Shown in pieces: positions 20,072 to 28,622 of a stretch of 64,000 nucleotides of DNA. The notes under the pieces are model-generated. The model had not been told where the DNA came from and searched no databases. It worked only from the letters and a program-made list of their open reading frames with translations. The DNA comes from Paraburkholderia rhizosphaerae (lineage in GTDB: Bacteria; Pseudomonadota; Gammaproteobacteria; Burkholderiales; Burkholderiaceae): NCBI RefSeq assembly GCF_004366595.1, contig NZ_SORE01000001.1:1-64000 (forward strand), in the 5' to 3' direction. A program made the position numbers and the translations under genes. Numbering within the stretch: position 1 is the first letter of the stretch; each line of letters starts with the position of its first letter.

Positions 20072-20817
20072 AACGCCTTTTTCTCATCGCTTGGCGCTTT
20101 ACGCGCGTCGCCGTCCGCTGGTCTGCCCAACGCAGCTGGCTGGCTTGTGCACTGCTGCCCGTGGTGGCCGTCGCAGAGTGCGATCGTCGACCCGTGCAGC
20201 CCGAGCGCATCCAGGCGATCGGCCGCGACATGCTCGTGAACGGTGTTCCGACCGCCGTCTACGGCCTCGAGTTTGCGCAGTCCGCCGACCGGGTATCCGA
20301 CGCGTTCCGTGCGTTCTGGGCGCGCGAAGGCGTGCCGGCCAAAGCACGACTCGAGTCCTCCGGCCTGCTGCTGACCGCGCTCGATGGAGCTTGCCACTAT
20401 GTTTTGCTCATCACGCCGGTACGCAAAGCTTCGCCTGCGAAGGGTGTGATGAGCGTCATGCGTCTGAACGGCGGCACCGCACGCCATCGCATCCCAGACA
20501 CAGTGGCGCCGTTGCCACCCGGCAGCAAGACGGTTTCCGACATCGAAAGCCATGATCCGGGCCAAACCGGCCGCACATGGATCGTACGTCTGGATGGCGA
20601 CGCGGCCAGTCAGGCGCGCCGCTATGGCAACGTGCTCGCCGCACAAGGCTGGACGACTGTTGCATTGATGCCGGTCCAGCCGATCGGCGGCACGCGGCAG
20701 ACACAAGCCGTCGGTAGCGCAATCGGCATGCAGCGCGGCCGCGACCGCGTCGATGCCGTTTTCTCCGACCGCCTCGGCCAGACACAAGCGGTCATTCACG
20801 TAACAAGGAACCACTAA
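20068..20817 (+). CDS. Unrecognised exported protein in the Tad operon
   Basis: 249 residues. A basic N terminus is followed by a hydrophobic segment (WLACALLPVVAVAE) that looks like an uncleaved anchor or a signal peptide, so the rest is probably periplasmic. I do not recognise a family. The sequence has two similar-looking halves with a dispersed pattern of beta-strand-like stretches (ARLESSGLLLTALDG and GNVLAAQGWTTVALM) but no catalytic motif. Four-base overlap with the gene before and a one-base gap to the start of the next show it belongs to the operon. A pilus-assembly accessory role is inferred from position only. Confidence 0.6.
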   Translation: MKRLFLIAWRFTRVAVRWSAQRSWLACALLPVVAVAECDRRPVQPERIQAIGRDMLVNGVPTAVYGLEFAQSADRVSDAFRAFWAREGVPAKARLESSGLLLTALDGACHYVLLITPVRKASPAKGVMSVMRLNGGTARHRIPDTVAPLPPGSKTVSDIESHDPGQTGRTWIVRLDGDAASQARRYGNVLAAQGWTTVALMPVQPIGGTRQTQAVGSAIGMQRGRDRVDAVFSDRLGQTQAVIHVTRNH

Positions 20818-20818
20818 C

Positions 20819-21025
20819 GTGCAACAACGCCCCGTCACCGGTGTAGCAGCGCGTACCGTCTCGCGGTGTCTGCAGTGCGGCCAGGCCAGCGCCGAGTATC
20901 TCGTCGTTGCCTGCGCGCTCGTGATCGCGCTGCTGGCCGGCGCACAGGTGCCCGCCATCGATGCATTGATCGCAGCGCTCAAGTCCTGTTTCAGCGCATA
21001 CGGCTTCGCGTTATCGCTTCCCTGA
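20819..21025 (+). CDS. Small Flp pilin-like protein
   Basis: 68 residues starting with gtg. An AAGGA sequence about 9 bases upstream, inside the end of the previous gene, supports this start. A leader of 21 residues precedes GQASAEYLVVACALVIALLAG: cleavage after the Gly gives Glu at +5 and Tyr at +6, exactly the Flp prepilin pattern. The mature peptide would be about 47 residues, close to normal Flp length. It is therefore a second pilin candidate, possibly the major or a minor subunit beside the longer protein at 17316. Confidence 0.7.
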   Translation: MQQRPVTGVAARTVSRCLQCGQASAEYLVVACALVIALLAGAQVPAIDALIAALKSCFSAYGFALSLP

Positions 21026-21050
21026 TGGGCTCGCTTCTCATCGTTTCGTC

Positions 21051-22112
21051 ATGTTAAATAAAATCAGATTTCGCTCGTTGTTCGGTAATGCATGGATCGT
21101 GCTGCTCGTCGCCGTGTTGATCGCCGGTGCGCTGACGTTCTTTGTCTACCGGTATCTCGTCGACCACGAAGCCCGGCTCAAAGCCGAAATAGCGGGCAGG
21201 CAGACACGGGCCGGCGTCGCGGTGGTTGTGCCCAATCGCGATGTACCGGCCGGCACGCTGTTGTCGAGCGACGACTTCGTCTCGCGCGACATCGCCGCGG
21301 ATCTCGTGTACGACGACATGATCCGCGTCGCGGACTTCGACGCGTATCGTGCGTCCAGGCTGGTGCGCGCGGTCTTGCATGGCCGTCCTTTGCGGACCGG
21401 CGATATCGACGCGCTGCGCGGGCGTGACTTCTCCGACACGCTGCCCGCAGGGCAACGGGCGCTAACACTCGAAATCGACACGATCAACTCGACTGCATCG
21501 TTGGCACGACCGGGCAATCGCGTCGACATCTACTGGGTCGGCACGAGTCTCGACCCAGCTGCCGCCGCAGCCAGGCAACCGGACGAGCACAAGGTCATCA
21601 GATTATTGATGCCCGATGTACTGATTCTCGCCACCGGTCAGGACGTCCGCCCACGTAACGCGGACGATGCACAAGACCTGGCGGACAACCCGCGCGCCAA
21701 TACGAACTACAACACCGTCACTGTGCAAGTGCCGGCCGCGGAAGCCGCCCGTCTCGCACTCGCGCAGCGCGTCGGCTCACTGCGGCTAATCCTGCGCAAT
21801 AGCGACGACCGGCAAGCCGGCCTGCCCGTCAGGCTCGCCGAAGACGACCTGTTCCCGGCACCGGTGGGACCCCGCAACACGCCGGTCGTCGAGATCATTG
21901 CCGGCGGTGGTGGTGTGACGACGGTCGCTGCAAGTGGTGTTTCGGACTCCGGCGTGACGCTGCCCGAGGCACGCGCTGCGCCGCAGATCGCCGCCCCACC
22001 TGCATCGGATCAACCCGTGACGAGCACGCCCACAAGCCTGTACGACGACGCAAACGCAATCGCACGGCAACTTCAGCAACGCGGCTCGCGCAATGCGGCG
22101 AGCCGGAATTAA
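21051..22112 (+). CDS. cpaB: Flp pilus assembly protein CpaB/RcpC
   Basis: 353 residues. An N-terminal membrane helix (AWIVLLVAVLIAGALTFFVY, about 14-33) is followed by a SAF domain (about 50-115; VVVPNRDVPAGTLLSSDDF) and the conserved RcpC/CpaB block (QRALTLEIDTINSTASLARP then GNRVDIYW). The Pro/Ala-rich tail is low complexity. CpaB proteins are periplasmic, inner-membrane-tethered factors that work with the secretin of the Tad apparatus; the secretin gene follows 20 bases downstream, the usual order. Confidence 0.9.
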   Translation: MLNKIRFRSLFGNAWIVLLVAVLIAGALTFFVYRYLVDHEARLKAEIAGRQTRAGVAVVVPNRDVPAGTLLSSDDFVSRDIAADLVYDDMIRVADFDAYRASRLVRAVLHGRPLRTGDIDALRGRDFSDTLPAGQRALTLEIDTINSTASLARPGNRVDIYWVGTSLDPAAAAARQPDEHKVIRLLMPDVLILATGQDVRPRNADDAQDLADNPRANTNYNTVTVQVPAAEAARLALAQRVGSLRLILRNSDDRQAGLPVRLAEDDLFPAPVGPRNTPVVEIIAGGGGVTTVAASGVSDSGVTLPEARAAPQIAAPPASDQPVTSTPTSLYDDANAIARQLQQRGSRNAASRN

Positions 22113-22132
22113 AGCATCCGCACGAGTTTCAG

Positions 22133-23803
22133 ATGAAAGTGAGTCATCGTATCGCCCGTCGCGCGACGTTGTACCGCGCGTCCGTTCATCTCGTACTGAG
22201 CGCCACCAGTACGTTTGCGCCGTTTGTGCCGTCTGGCGTTGCACAGGCCGCGCTCGCACAAACGCCCGCTGCAGTTCGCGGGATCGACGTGTTGCCCAAC
22301 AACGACGGCGTTCTCGAGATGTACCGCGGCGAAGTCAGGATGCTCGACGTGCCCGGCACGATCAAACGCATTGCAATCGGCAACGGCAAACTGATTACCG
22401 CGAACGTCGTCGACGGACGGCTGATGCTGCTCGCGGAGAATGCCGGCATCACGTCGCTCGTCGTCTGGAATCACACCGGCATTGCGCTACAGACCACCGT
22501 ACGGATCGCAAAAGGCGACGTCGTCGCAACGGCCACGCAATTGCGCGGCGTGCTGGCCTCGGTGGCCGGACTTCGCGTGCAGACGATCGGACCCAACATT
22601 GTGCTCTCCGGCGCGGTGCATCGAGATATGGCGCCGGTCGTCAAAGCCGCCATCGCCGATCTGGGCAACGTGATCGATACGACGACGGTCGACGAGGGCG
22701 ATGCATTGAAAAAAACCGTCCATTTCAAGGTACAAATCATGGAGATCACGCGCACCGGTCAGCGCGATCTCGGCATCGCATGGGATAGCCAGTTCAACGG
22801 CCCACAACTGACGGGCCAGGGCTTTGCAGGCAGCGGCATACCGGGCGCGAACTTCTTTTTCGCCGGCATCGCATCGTCACTCACTTCGAAGATCAACTTC
22901 GCGATCAACAACGGCGACGCGTACATCCTCGCCGCTCCCGAACTGAACGCGAAAAGCGGCGGCACCGCGACGTTTCTCGCCGGCGGTGAAGTGCCGATCC
23001 CGAAGGCCGGCGCGCTCGGCACCACGGATGTCGACTACAAGCCATACGGGATCAAGCTGAACATCAAGCCGGTGGTCGACGCGAACAACATCATCTCGGC
23101 CAATGTGCAGACCGAGATTAGCCAGATCGATCCGTCGGTTTCATACGGCGGCTTTCCGGGATTCCTCACGCGCAGCGCAACGTCCGATATTTCGATTCGC
23201 GCCGGCGAAACGATCGCGATCTCCGGGCTGGTCAGCGCGGATGCGCTCGACGCATCGAACGGCATGCCGTTTCTCGCCGGGCTGCCGATCATCGGCCAGC
23301 TGTTTCGTTCGGACAAGTTCCGGTCGAAGAAAAGCGACCTTGTGATCTTCGTCACGCCGCTGATTTCGGACCCGACGCTTGCACCGAACACGGCGCTGCT
23401 CGCACGCGCGGACGAAGGCGCCCGTCTCTATCGCGATCGATTCGGGGACCCGAGTCCGCTCGACGATATCGTGGCTCCGGCAGCGGCTCAGGAGTTGGCG
23501 CCCGCGGCAGCGCCTGCCGTGGCGCCGGTCGTGCCGGTCGCGATGCCACCATCAGTGTCCCCTGCAGTGCCGCCTGCAGAGCCGGTTAAGCCGCACGATG
23601 CGCAGCCGCCGATGTCCGCCACGAGCTTTAACAGCGCACCGCCGGCTACCGACCCGACGCATCCGCCGCACGCTTTCGCCGCATCAATCGGGCTCGCTGA
23701 AGCCATCCAGTTGCGTAATGCTCAACTCCCCGCGCCCGACGAATCGACCGTATCCGACGTGTCGATCCTGCAACCGGCCGTGCCCGTCGGCAAAAGCAAC
23801 TGA
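22133..23803 (+). CDS. cpaC: Tad pilus outer-membrane secretin CpaC/RcpA
   Basis: 556 residues. An export signal (about 1-40) precedes the pilus/BON-like N-terminal domain and the secretin domain, recognised by FLAGGEVPIP (281-290), KPYGIKLNIKPVVD and SGLPIIGQLFRSDKFR-type sequence near the end of the barrel. It forms the multimeric outer-membrane channel for the pilus. Unusual is the tail of about 100 residues after the secretin domain, dominated by Ala, Pro and Val. The gene sits between cpaB and the ATPase gene; CpaE/TadZ, which often lies between them, is missing. Confidence 0.9.
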   Translation: MKVSHRIARRATLYRASVHLVLSATSTFAPFVPSGVAQAALAQTPAAVRGIDVLPNNDGVLEMYRGEVRMLDVPGTIKRIAIGNGKLITANVVDGRLMLLAENAGITSLVVWNHTGIALQTTVRIAKGDVVATATQLRGVLASVAGLRVQTIGPNIVLSGAVHRDMAPVVKAAIADLGNVIDTTTVDEGDALKKTVHFKVQIMEITRTGQRDLGIAWDSQFNGPQLTGQGFAGSGIPGANFFFAGIASSLTSKINFAINNGDAYILAAPELNAKSGGTATFLAGGEVPIPKAGALGTTDVDYKPYGIKLNIKPVVDANNIISANVQTEISQIDPSVSYGGFPGFLTRSATSDISIRAGETIAISGLVSADALDASNGMPFLAGLPIIGQLFRSDKFRSKKSDLVIFVTPLISDPTLAPNTALLARADEGARLYRDRFGDPSPLDDIVAPAAAQELAPAAAPAVAPVVPVAMPPSVSPAVPPAEPVKPHDAQPPMSATSFNSAPPATDPTHPPHAFAASIGLAEAIQLRNAQLPAPDESTVSDVSILQPAVPVGKSN

Positions 23804-23824
23804 CATTTCGATGGAAGACACCCC

Positions 23825-25717
23825 ATGTTGAAGCTGGAGATCCATACGCGAAACGCCCCGGTTCGCACGCTCGAAATCGAACGAAGCTGCACGATCGGCA
23901 GGAGCCCCGACTCCGATATCGTGATCAAGGGCATGCTTATCGGCAAGACGCACGCACGCCTCGTGAACGAATTTCACGCGTGGTATATCGAAGATCACGG
24001 CGGGATCGTCGCGACACTGGTCAACGGCACGCCGGTGGTGCGCTATGGGCCACTTGGCGATGCCGACCTGATCGAGATCGGTTCGACCTCGATCAAGGTC
24101 GTCCCGGTGACGCACACGCCGCGTGTCCCGACTGCCACGGCGTTGACTGACGTGGAGGTCGATCCGCCACATCGGCAGGTATCGCTTACGAATGCGCGAA
24201 CGGCGGCTTCCACGAGTGGTGTCGCTCACGACGCGCATGCTGCGGCTGGCCGCCAGGCCGACGTCCCGATGCCATCGGGGCACGGCCCTTTACGCCTGCT
24301 CCAGAACTTCGCGGCGCCCGGTGACGCGGCCCGACAGACCGGTCAACGCCGAGCGGGAATGCTCGCGGTCGCAACGCCCCGCTCCGACGATCGAACCGTG
24401 CAACCTGTCGCTGAAGCCGCGATGGCGAGCGCGCCAATCAACAGTCCGATCGGCGTGGGCTTGCGCAAGCTCGCGCATATGAAGGTGATTGCCGCACTTG
24501 ATCTGCGCCGGCTGAACGTATCGCGAATGGCCGACGACGAACTGCGCGCGACCGTCAGCGATGCGCTGGACGAGCTGCTCGCCCACGACAGCGCATTCGC
24601 ACACACCGACATCGACATCCGAACGCTGAAGAAAAGCGTGTTCGACGAGATTATCGGCCTGGGTCCACTCGAGGCACTGCTTGCCGATCCCGACATCTCG
24701 GAGATCATGGTCAATCGTCACGACGAAATATTCATCGAGCAGAATGGATGTCTTTCCCGGTCGCCAGTAATCTTCACCGACGACCGCGCGGTGCTCGGCG
24801 CAATCGAACGGATCGTCGCACCGATCGGCCGGCGCATCGATGAAAGTTCTCCGATGGTGGACGCGCGGCTCAAGGACGGCTCACGCGTGAACGCGGTGAT
24901 CCCGCCGCTCGCGCTGAAAGGGCCCAGCATCACGATTCGCAAATTCTCACGCCGCAAGCTCACTGGCGCGGACCTGATCAGTTTCGGCTCGATGTCGCCG
25001 GACATGCTCGAGTTTTTGCAAACTGCCGTACGGCAGCGCGCCAACATAGTGATCTCGGGCGGCACCGGCTCCGGCAAAACGACGCTGCTCAATGTGCTGT
25101 CCGGATACATTCCCGACGACGAGCGGATCGTTACCGTCGAGGACGCCGCGGAACTTCAGCTTTCGCAACCGAATCTCGTGTCACTCGAAGCGCGCCCGGC
25201 AAACATGGAAGGCAAAGGCGCGATTCCGATTCGCGATCTTGTCAGAAACTGCTTGCGGATGCGGCCAGACCGGATCGTCGTCGGCGAATGCCGTGGCGGC
25301 GAAGCGCTCGACATGCTGCAGGCAATGAATACCGGGCACGACGGCTCGCTTACCACCGCGCATGCGAACTCGCCGCGCGACTGCATTGCGCGGCTCGAAG
25401 TCATGACGTTGATGGCCGGCCTCGACCTTCCTGTGCAGGCGATTCGAGAACAGGTCTGCTCGGCAGTCGACCTTATCGTCCAGCAATCGCGGTTTTCTTG
25501 CGGCTCCCGGCGCGTCACCCATATCACGGAAGTCAGCGGGATGGAGTCGGGCGTTATCCAGTTGCAGGACGTATTCATGTTTCGCGAAACGGGCTTCGGG
25601 GAAAGCGGCAAGATTCAGGGCGAATTTGTGCCGACCGCCTATATACCCGATTTCTATCAGGACCTGCTACGTCGGCGAATTCCGGTGAACACCGATATCT
25701 TCACGCGCGGCGAATAA
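23825..25717 (+). CDS. FHA-domain fused Tad secretion ATPase (CpaF/TadA)
   Basis: 630 residues. Residues 1-95 form a forkhead-associated domain (CTIGRSPDSDIVIKG, then GKTHARL and NGTPV), a phosphothreonine-peptide binding fold. A variable, likely disordered linker (about 96-215) leads to a complete CpaF/TadA-type ATPase: Walker A GGTGSGKT ending near Lys418, Walker B region DRIVVGECRGGE (482-491), and TTAHANSPRD. It powers Tad pilus assembly from the cytoplasmic side of the inner membrane. Ordinary TadA proteins lack an FHA domain; its presence together with the absence of TadZ nearby is notable. TadB follows 10 bases downstream. Confidence 0.9.
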   Translation: MLKLEIHTRNAPVRTLEIERSCTIGRSPDSDIVIKGMLIGKTHARLVNEFHAWYIEDHGGIVATLVNGTPVVRYGPLGDADLIEIGSTSIKVVPVTHTPRVPTATALTDVEVDPPHRQVSLTNARTAASTSGVAHDAHAAAGRQADVPMPSGHGPLRLLQNFAAPGDAARQTGQRRAGMLAVATPRSDDRTVQPVAEAAMASAPINSPIGVGLRKLAHMKVIAALDLRRLNVSRMADDELRATVSDALDELLAHDSAFAHTDIDIRTLKKSVFDEIIGLGPLEALLADPDISEIMVNRHDEIFIEQNGCLSRSPVIFTDDRAVLGAIERIVAPIGRRIDESSPMVDARLKDGSRVNAVIPPLALKGPSITIRKFSRRKLTGADLISFGSMSPDMLEFLQTAVRQRANIVISGGTGSGKTTLLNVLSGYIPDDERIVTVEDAAELQLSQPNLVSLEARPANMEGKGAIPIRDLVRNCLRMRPDRIVVGECRGGEALDMLQAMNTGHDGSLTTAHANSPRDCIARLEVMTLMAGLDLPVQAIREQVCSAVDLIVQQSRFSCGSRRVTHITEVSGMESGVIQLQDVFMFRETGFGESGKIQGEFVPTAYIPDFYQDLLRRRIPVNTDIFTRGE

Positions 25718-25727
25718 GGGCGCACAG

Positions 25728-26576
25728 ATGAACCTGTTCGCTATTCTCGCGCTCACTTTCGCCGGCGGCGTCGTCGCCATAGGCATGCTCGCGCGCATCG
25801 GCGGTACCGCGCTCACGCGCCGGACCCAGCGCATTGCGCACGAAGTCGAACAGTCACTTGCAGACGCGTTCGTCTTCGTCGGCCGGCAGCGAGTGATCGC
25901 ATGGACCTTGTTCGCGATGCTGCTGTTGCCGTGTTGCGCGTTCGCACTGAGCGGCAGCGCGATCGTTGCGGTGGCAACGATACCGGTCGCGTTCGCCGTG
26001 CCGCGGCGCTATCTGGCGTGGATACGCGTCAAACGGCTGCACACGCTGGAGCGCCAGTTGCCCGATGCATTGTTGATGATGGCGGGAGCGCTGCGTGCCG
26101 GCGCAAGTTTTCCGATCGCGCTCGAAAGCACCGTCGAGGAAACCAGCGCGCCGATATCGCAAGAGCTCGAACTGCTGATGCGTGAGATACGTCTGGGCAT
26201 CGATCTCGACATCGCGATGCGCAACATCGAGGCGCGCATTCGCGTGCCAGATTTATTGATGGTGACCGCTGCCGTCACCATCACGCGTGAAGTGGGCGGC
26301 AACCTTGCCGAAGCACTCGAATCGGTAGCGAAGACGTTGCAGCAGAAACTGCAAATGGAAGGCAAGATCAGGGCGCTCACCTCGCAAGGCCGCATGCAAG
26401 GCGTCGTGATGACCTGCCTGCCGCTCTTCCTCATGATCGTGCTGCGTTTCATGGAACCGGTGGCGATGGCGCCGCTTTTCACAGAACCGGTCGGCTGGTG
26501 CACACTCGCCGTGATCGCTGTGATGGAGTTCCTCGGGTACCAGTCGATTTCCCGCATTACCAACATCGACGTGTGA
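25728..26576 (+). CDS. tadB: Tad pilus inner-membrane protein TadB
   Basis: 282 residues. Hydrophobic segments near the N terminus and at about 60-90 flank a cytosolic T2SSF (GspF-like) domain with LPDALLMMAGALRAGASFPI and GGNLAEALESVAKTL. Two more membrane segments close the protein. TadB and TadC form the polytopic platform on which the TadA ATPase acts. It has the normal length and order, and the tadC start codon follows two bases after its stop. Confidence 0.92.
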   Translation: MNLFAILALTFAGGVVAIGMLARIGGTALTRRTQRIAHEVEQSLADAFVFVGRQRVIAWTLFAMLLLPCCAFALSGSAIVAVATIPVAFAVPRRYLAWIRVKRLHTLERQLPDALLMMAGALRAGASFPIALESTVEETSAPISQELELLMREIRLGIDLDIAMRNIEARIRVPDLLMVTAAVTITREVGGNLAEALESVAKTLQQKLQMEGKIRALTSQGRMQGVVMTCLPLFLMIVLRFMEPVAMAPLFTEPVGWCTLAVIAVMEFLGYQSISRITNIDV

Positions 26577-26578
26577 CG

Positions 26579-27457
26579 ATGCTGCTCATCTCGATCATCG
26601 CGGGTACCGGCACCACGCTAGCCGCTTATCTGTTGTTGCGCTCGCTTGGCCACCTCGGCAGCGACGTGCCGAACGAGGACCGGACCTGGCTCGATCCGCT
26701 GCCGCCGTTGCTCAGGCTAATCTGGCCGCTCGTCAACTTTGTCGCGCACCATGCCGAGCGGTATTTCAGCGCGGCGCTCGTACAGCGCACCGAGAGCCTA
26801 TTGCGTGTGACCTCACTGACGTTTTTGATGAGCGCGCAGCAGTTCATCGCGATGTCATGGGTCTGCGCCTGTGCCGCAGCGTTCGGTGGATCCGTGATCA
26901 CCGCGGCGACCGGGCTTTTCCAATGGTGGATGCCGGCCTGTTTCGCTCTCTTCGGATACGGTTACCCGCATCTATGGACACGGCGCGTGAGGCAGCAGCA
27001 TATAGCGAAGATCCAGCGGCATCTACCGATCTACCTCGATTTCCTGACCATCGCCGTCGAAGCTGGACTGAACATCAACGGCGCGCTTCAGAAGGCCGTC
27101 GAAAAAGGACCGGACGGCGCATTGCGCCGCGAGCTCGAACACGTGCTGCGCGATCTGAAATCAGGCTTGAACCGTACAGAAGCGCTGCGCCGGTTTGACG
27201 AACGACAACGCATCAAGGAAGTCTCCAATCTGGTCGGCGCGATCCTTCAGGCCGAGCGCATGGGTTCCGGACTCGCGAGGACGTTGCGCTTCCAGTCGGA
27301 GCAGCGCCGGGCCGAGCGTTTCCAGCGCGCCGAAAAGCAGGCGATGGAAGCGCCCGTCAAGCTGGTGTTTCCGCTGTTGATCTTTATCTTTCCCGTCACC
27401 TTCATCGTGCTGGGATTTCCCATCGTGATGAAGTTCGTTCAGGAAGGGCTGCTTTGA
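26579..27457 (+). CDS. tadC: Tad pilus inner-membrane protein TadC
   Basis: 292 residues starting at the atg just after the tadB stop (gtgtgacgatg); the longer upstream frame overlaps tadB and is rejected. The T2SSF domain is seen in PIYLDFLTIAVEAGLNINGA and GAILQAERMGSGLARTL. Membrane segments occur at the N terminus, around 80-130 and at the C terminus (FPLLIFIFPVTFIVLG). It pairs with TadB as assembly platform. Its last bases overlap the following gene by four. Confidence 0.92.
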   Translation: MLLISIIAGTGTTLAAYLLLRSLGHLGSDVPNEDRTWLDPLPPLLRLIWPLVNFVAHHAERYFSAALVQRTESLLRVTSLTFLMSAQQFIAMSWVCACAAAFGGSVITAATGLFQWWMPACFALFGYGYPHLWTRRVRQQHIAKIQRHLPIYLDFLTIAVEAGLNINGALQKAVEKGPDGALRRELEHVLRDLKSGLNRTEALRRFDERQRIKEVSNLVGAILQAERMGSGLARTLRFQSEQRRAERFQRAEKQAMEAPVKLVFPLLIFIFPVTFIVLGFPIVMKFVQEGLL

Positions 27458-27804
27458 AAATCGCGAACATGACAGTCGATGGCCGTGCCTGCAACATTCG
27501 CGTGAAGATCGCGGCCTCAGTCCCTGAACGCATGCGTGGACTGCTCGGACGCGCAACGCTCGCGGACGACGAGGCGCTGCTGCTCGTGCCATGCCGGTCG
27601 GTGCATACATTCGGCATGCGGTTTTCGATCGATGTGATGTTCGTCGACCGGTTATGGCGCGTGATAGCCGTGCATCGTGAGGTGCCGCCTGCAAGGATAC
27701 TGTTCAACCTGCGCGCAACACGCACACTGGAAATGCGCGCGGGCATGGCGGATGGGCTGTCGATCGCAGCCGGCAAGCGGCTCGGATTGGAGACTCGCTT
27801 ATGA
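27454..27804 (+). CDS. DUF192 protein inside the Tad operon
   Basis: 116 residues of the DUF192 family, seen in RMRGLLGRATLADDEALLL and CRSVHTFGMRFSIDVMFVD. The start is ttg at 27454, overlapping the tadC stop as ttga, and supported by AGGAAGG six bases upstream; an atg five codons later is the alternative. Function of DUF192 proteins is not established; members are small beta-rich proteins, often exported, but no signal peptide is visible here. Four-base overlaps on both sides tie it to the pilus operon, so a role in pilus biogenesis is a reasonable guess and no more. Confidence 0.85.
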   Translation: MKIANMTVDGRACNIRVKIAASVPERMRGLLGRATLADDEALLLVPCRSVHTFGMRFSIDVMFVDRLWRVIAVHREVPPARILFNLRATRTLEMRAGMADGLSIAAGKRLGLETRL

Positions 27805-28622
27805 CAGGATGCGATTCGGCGCGGATAGTAAATTCGTTGCGCACACAACGTGGGCAGGCGATCAGCGAATTCATTGTGATTGCACCCGTAATGCTGTTTC
27901 TTGCCTTTGCGGTCGTGCAGTTCGTACTGCTGTATCAGGCCAAGGCCACGCTGGATGTGGCCACGCTCGAGGCAGCGCGCGCCGGCGCGGTGTCGCACGG
28001 CTCGATGACAGCGATGGAAGATGGACTCGCTCGCGGCCTCGCACCGCTATATGCGCGTCGCGCCGATAGCGACGGCGCACGAGCCGCGCTGACGCAGGCA
28101 CAAGCCAATGTGGTCCGCGCCAGTCTGATCACGATCGTCAGTCCCACTCGAGAAATGCTCGAAGATTTCGCGCGCCCCCGTTTCTATCCGGCTGAAGGCA
28201 TTCGCTACAACGAGATCCCGAACGACACGTTGATGTACCGAAGCCCCGCTGTCGGGCCACACTCGCAGGTCGCCATCCAGGACGCGAATCTGCTCAAAAT
28301 CCGCGTCCATTACTGCCATGACATGTACGTTCCGCTCGTCAACAAGGTGCTGTATTACGCGGTGAACGTAATCGGCAACGTCGCAGCTGATGGTGTTTTC
28401 GCGCGCGAGCCTGCCGATGCGCGTCATGACGCCTACGGCGCGCCGCGCCGTCCCGATCTCATGTGCAGAACAAAGCTCGCCGACGGCATCGAGACCGGCC
28501 GCTGGCCGCTCGCACTCGAGTCGGAAGCGATCGTGCGCATGCAGTCGTCCTATCGTGCCGATGCCGCACACGAACCCACTGAATTACCGGGCATGGCGAG
28601 ATCTCGCGCTGCGCGCCGATGA
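27801..28622 (+). CDS. TadE-like minor pseudopilin
   Basis: 273 residues. A leader of 17-18 residues ends in QRG, followed by QAISEFIVIAPVMLFLAFAV: Glu at +5 and Phe at +6 match TadE/TadF pseudopilins. After the hydrophobic helix, YQAKATLDVATLEAARAGA is the conserved TadE segment. The remaining 200 residues are periplasmic. Overlap of four bases (atga) at each end shows tight coupling with the DUF192 gene and the transglycosylase gene. Confidence 0.85.
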   Translation: MTGCDSARIVNSLRTQRGQAISEFIVIAPVMLFLAFAVVQFVLLYQAKATLDVATLEAARAGAVSHGSMTAMEDGLARGLAPLYARRADSDGARAALTQAQANVVRASLITIVSPTREMLEDFARPRFYPAEGIRYNEIPNDTLMYRSPAVGPHSQVAIQDANLLKIRVHYCHDMYVPLVNKVLYYAVNVIGNVAADGVFAREPADARHDAYGAPRRPDLMCRTKLADGIETGRWPLALESEAIVRMQSSYRADAAHEPTELPGMARSRAARR

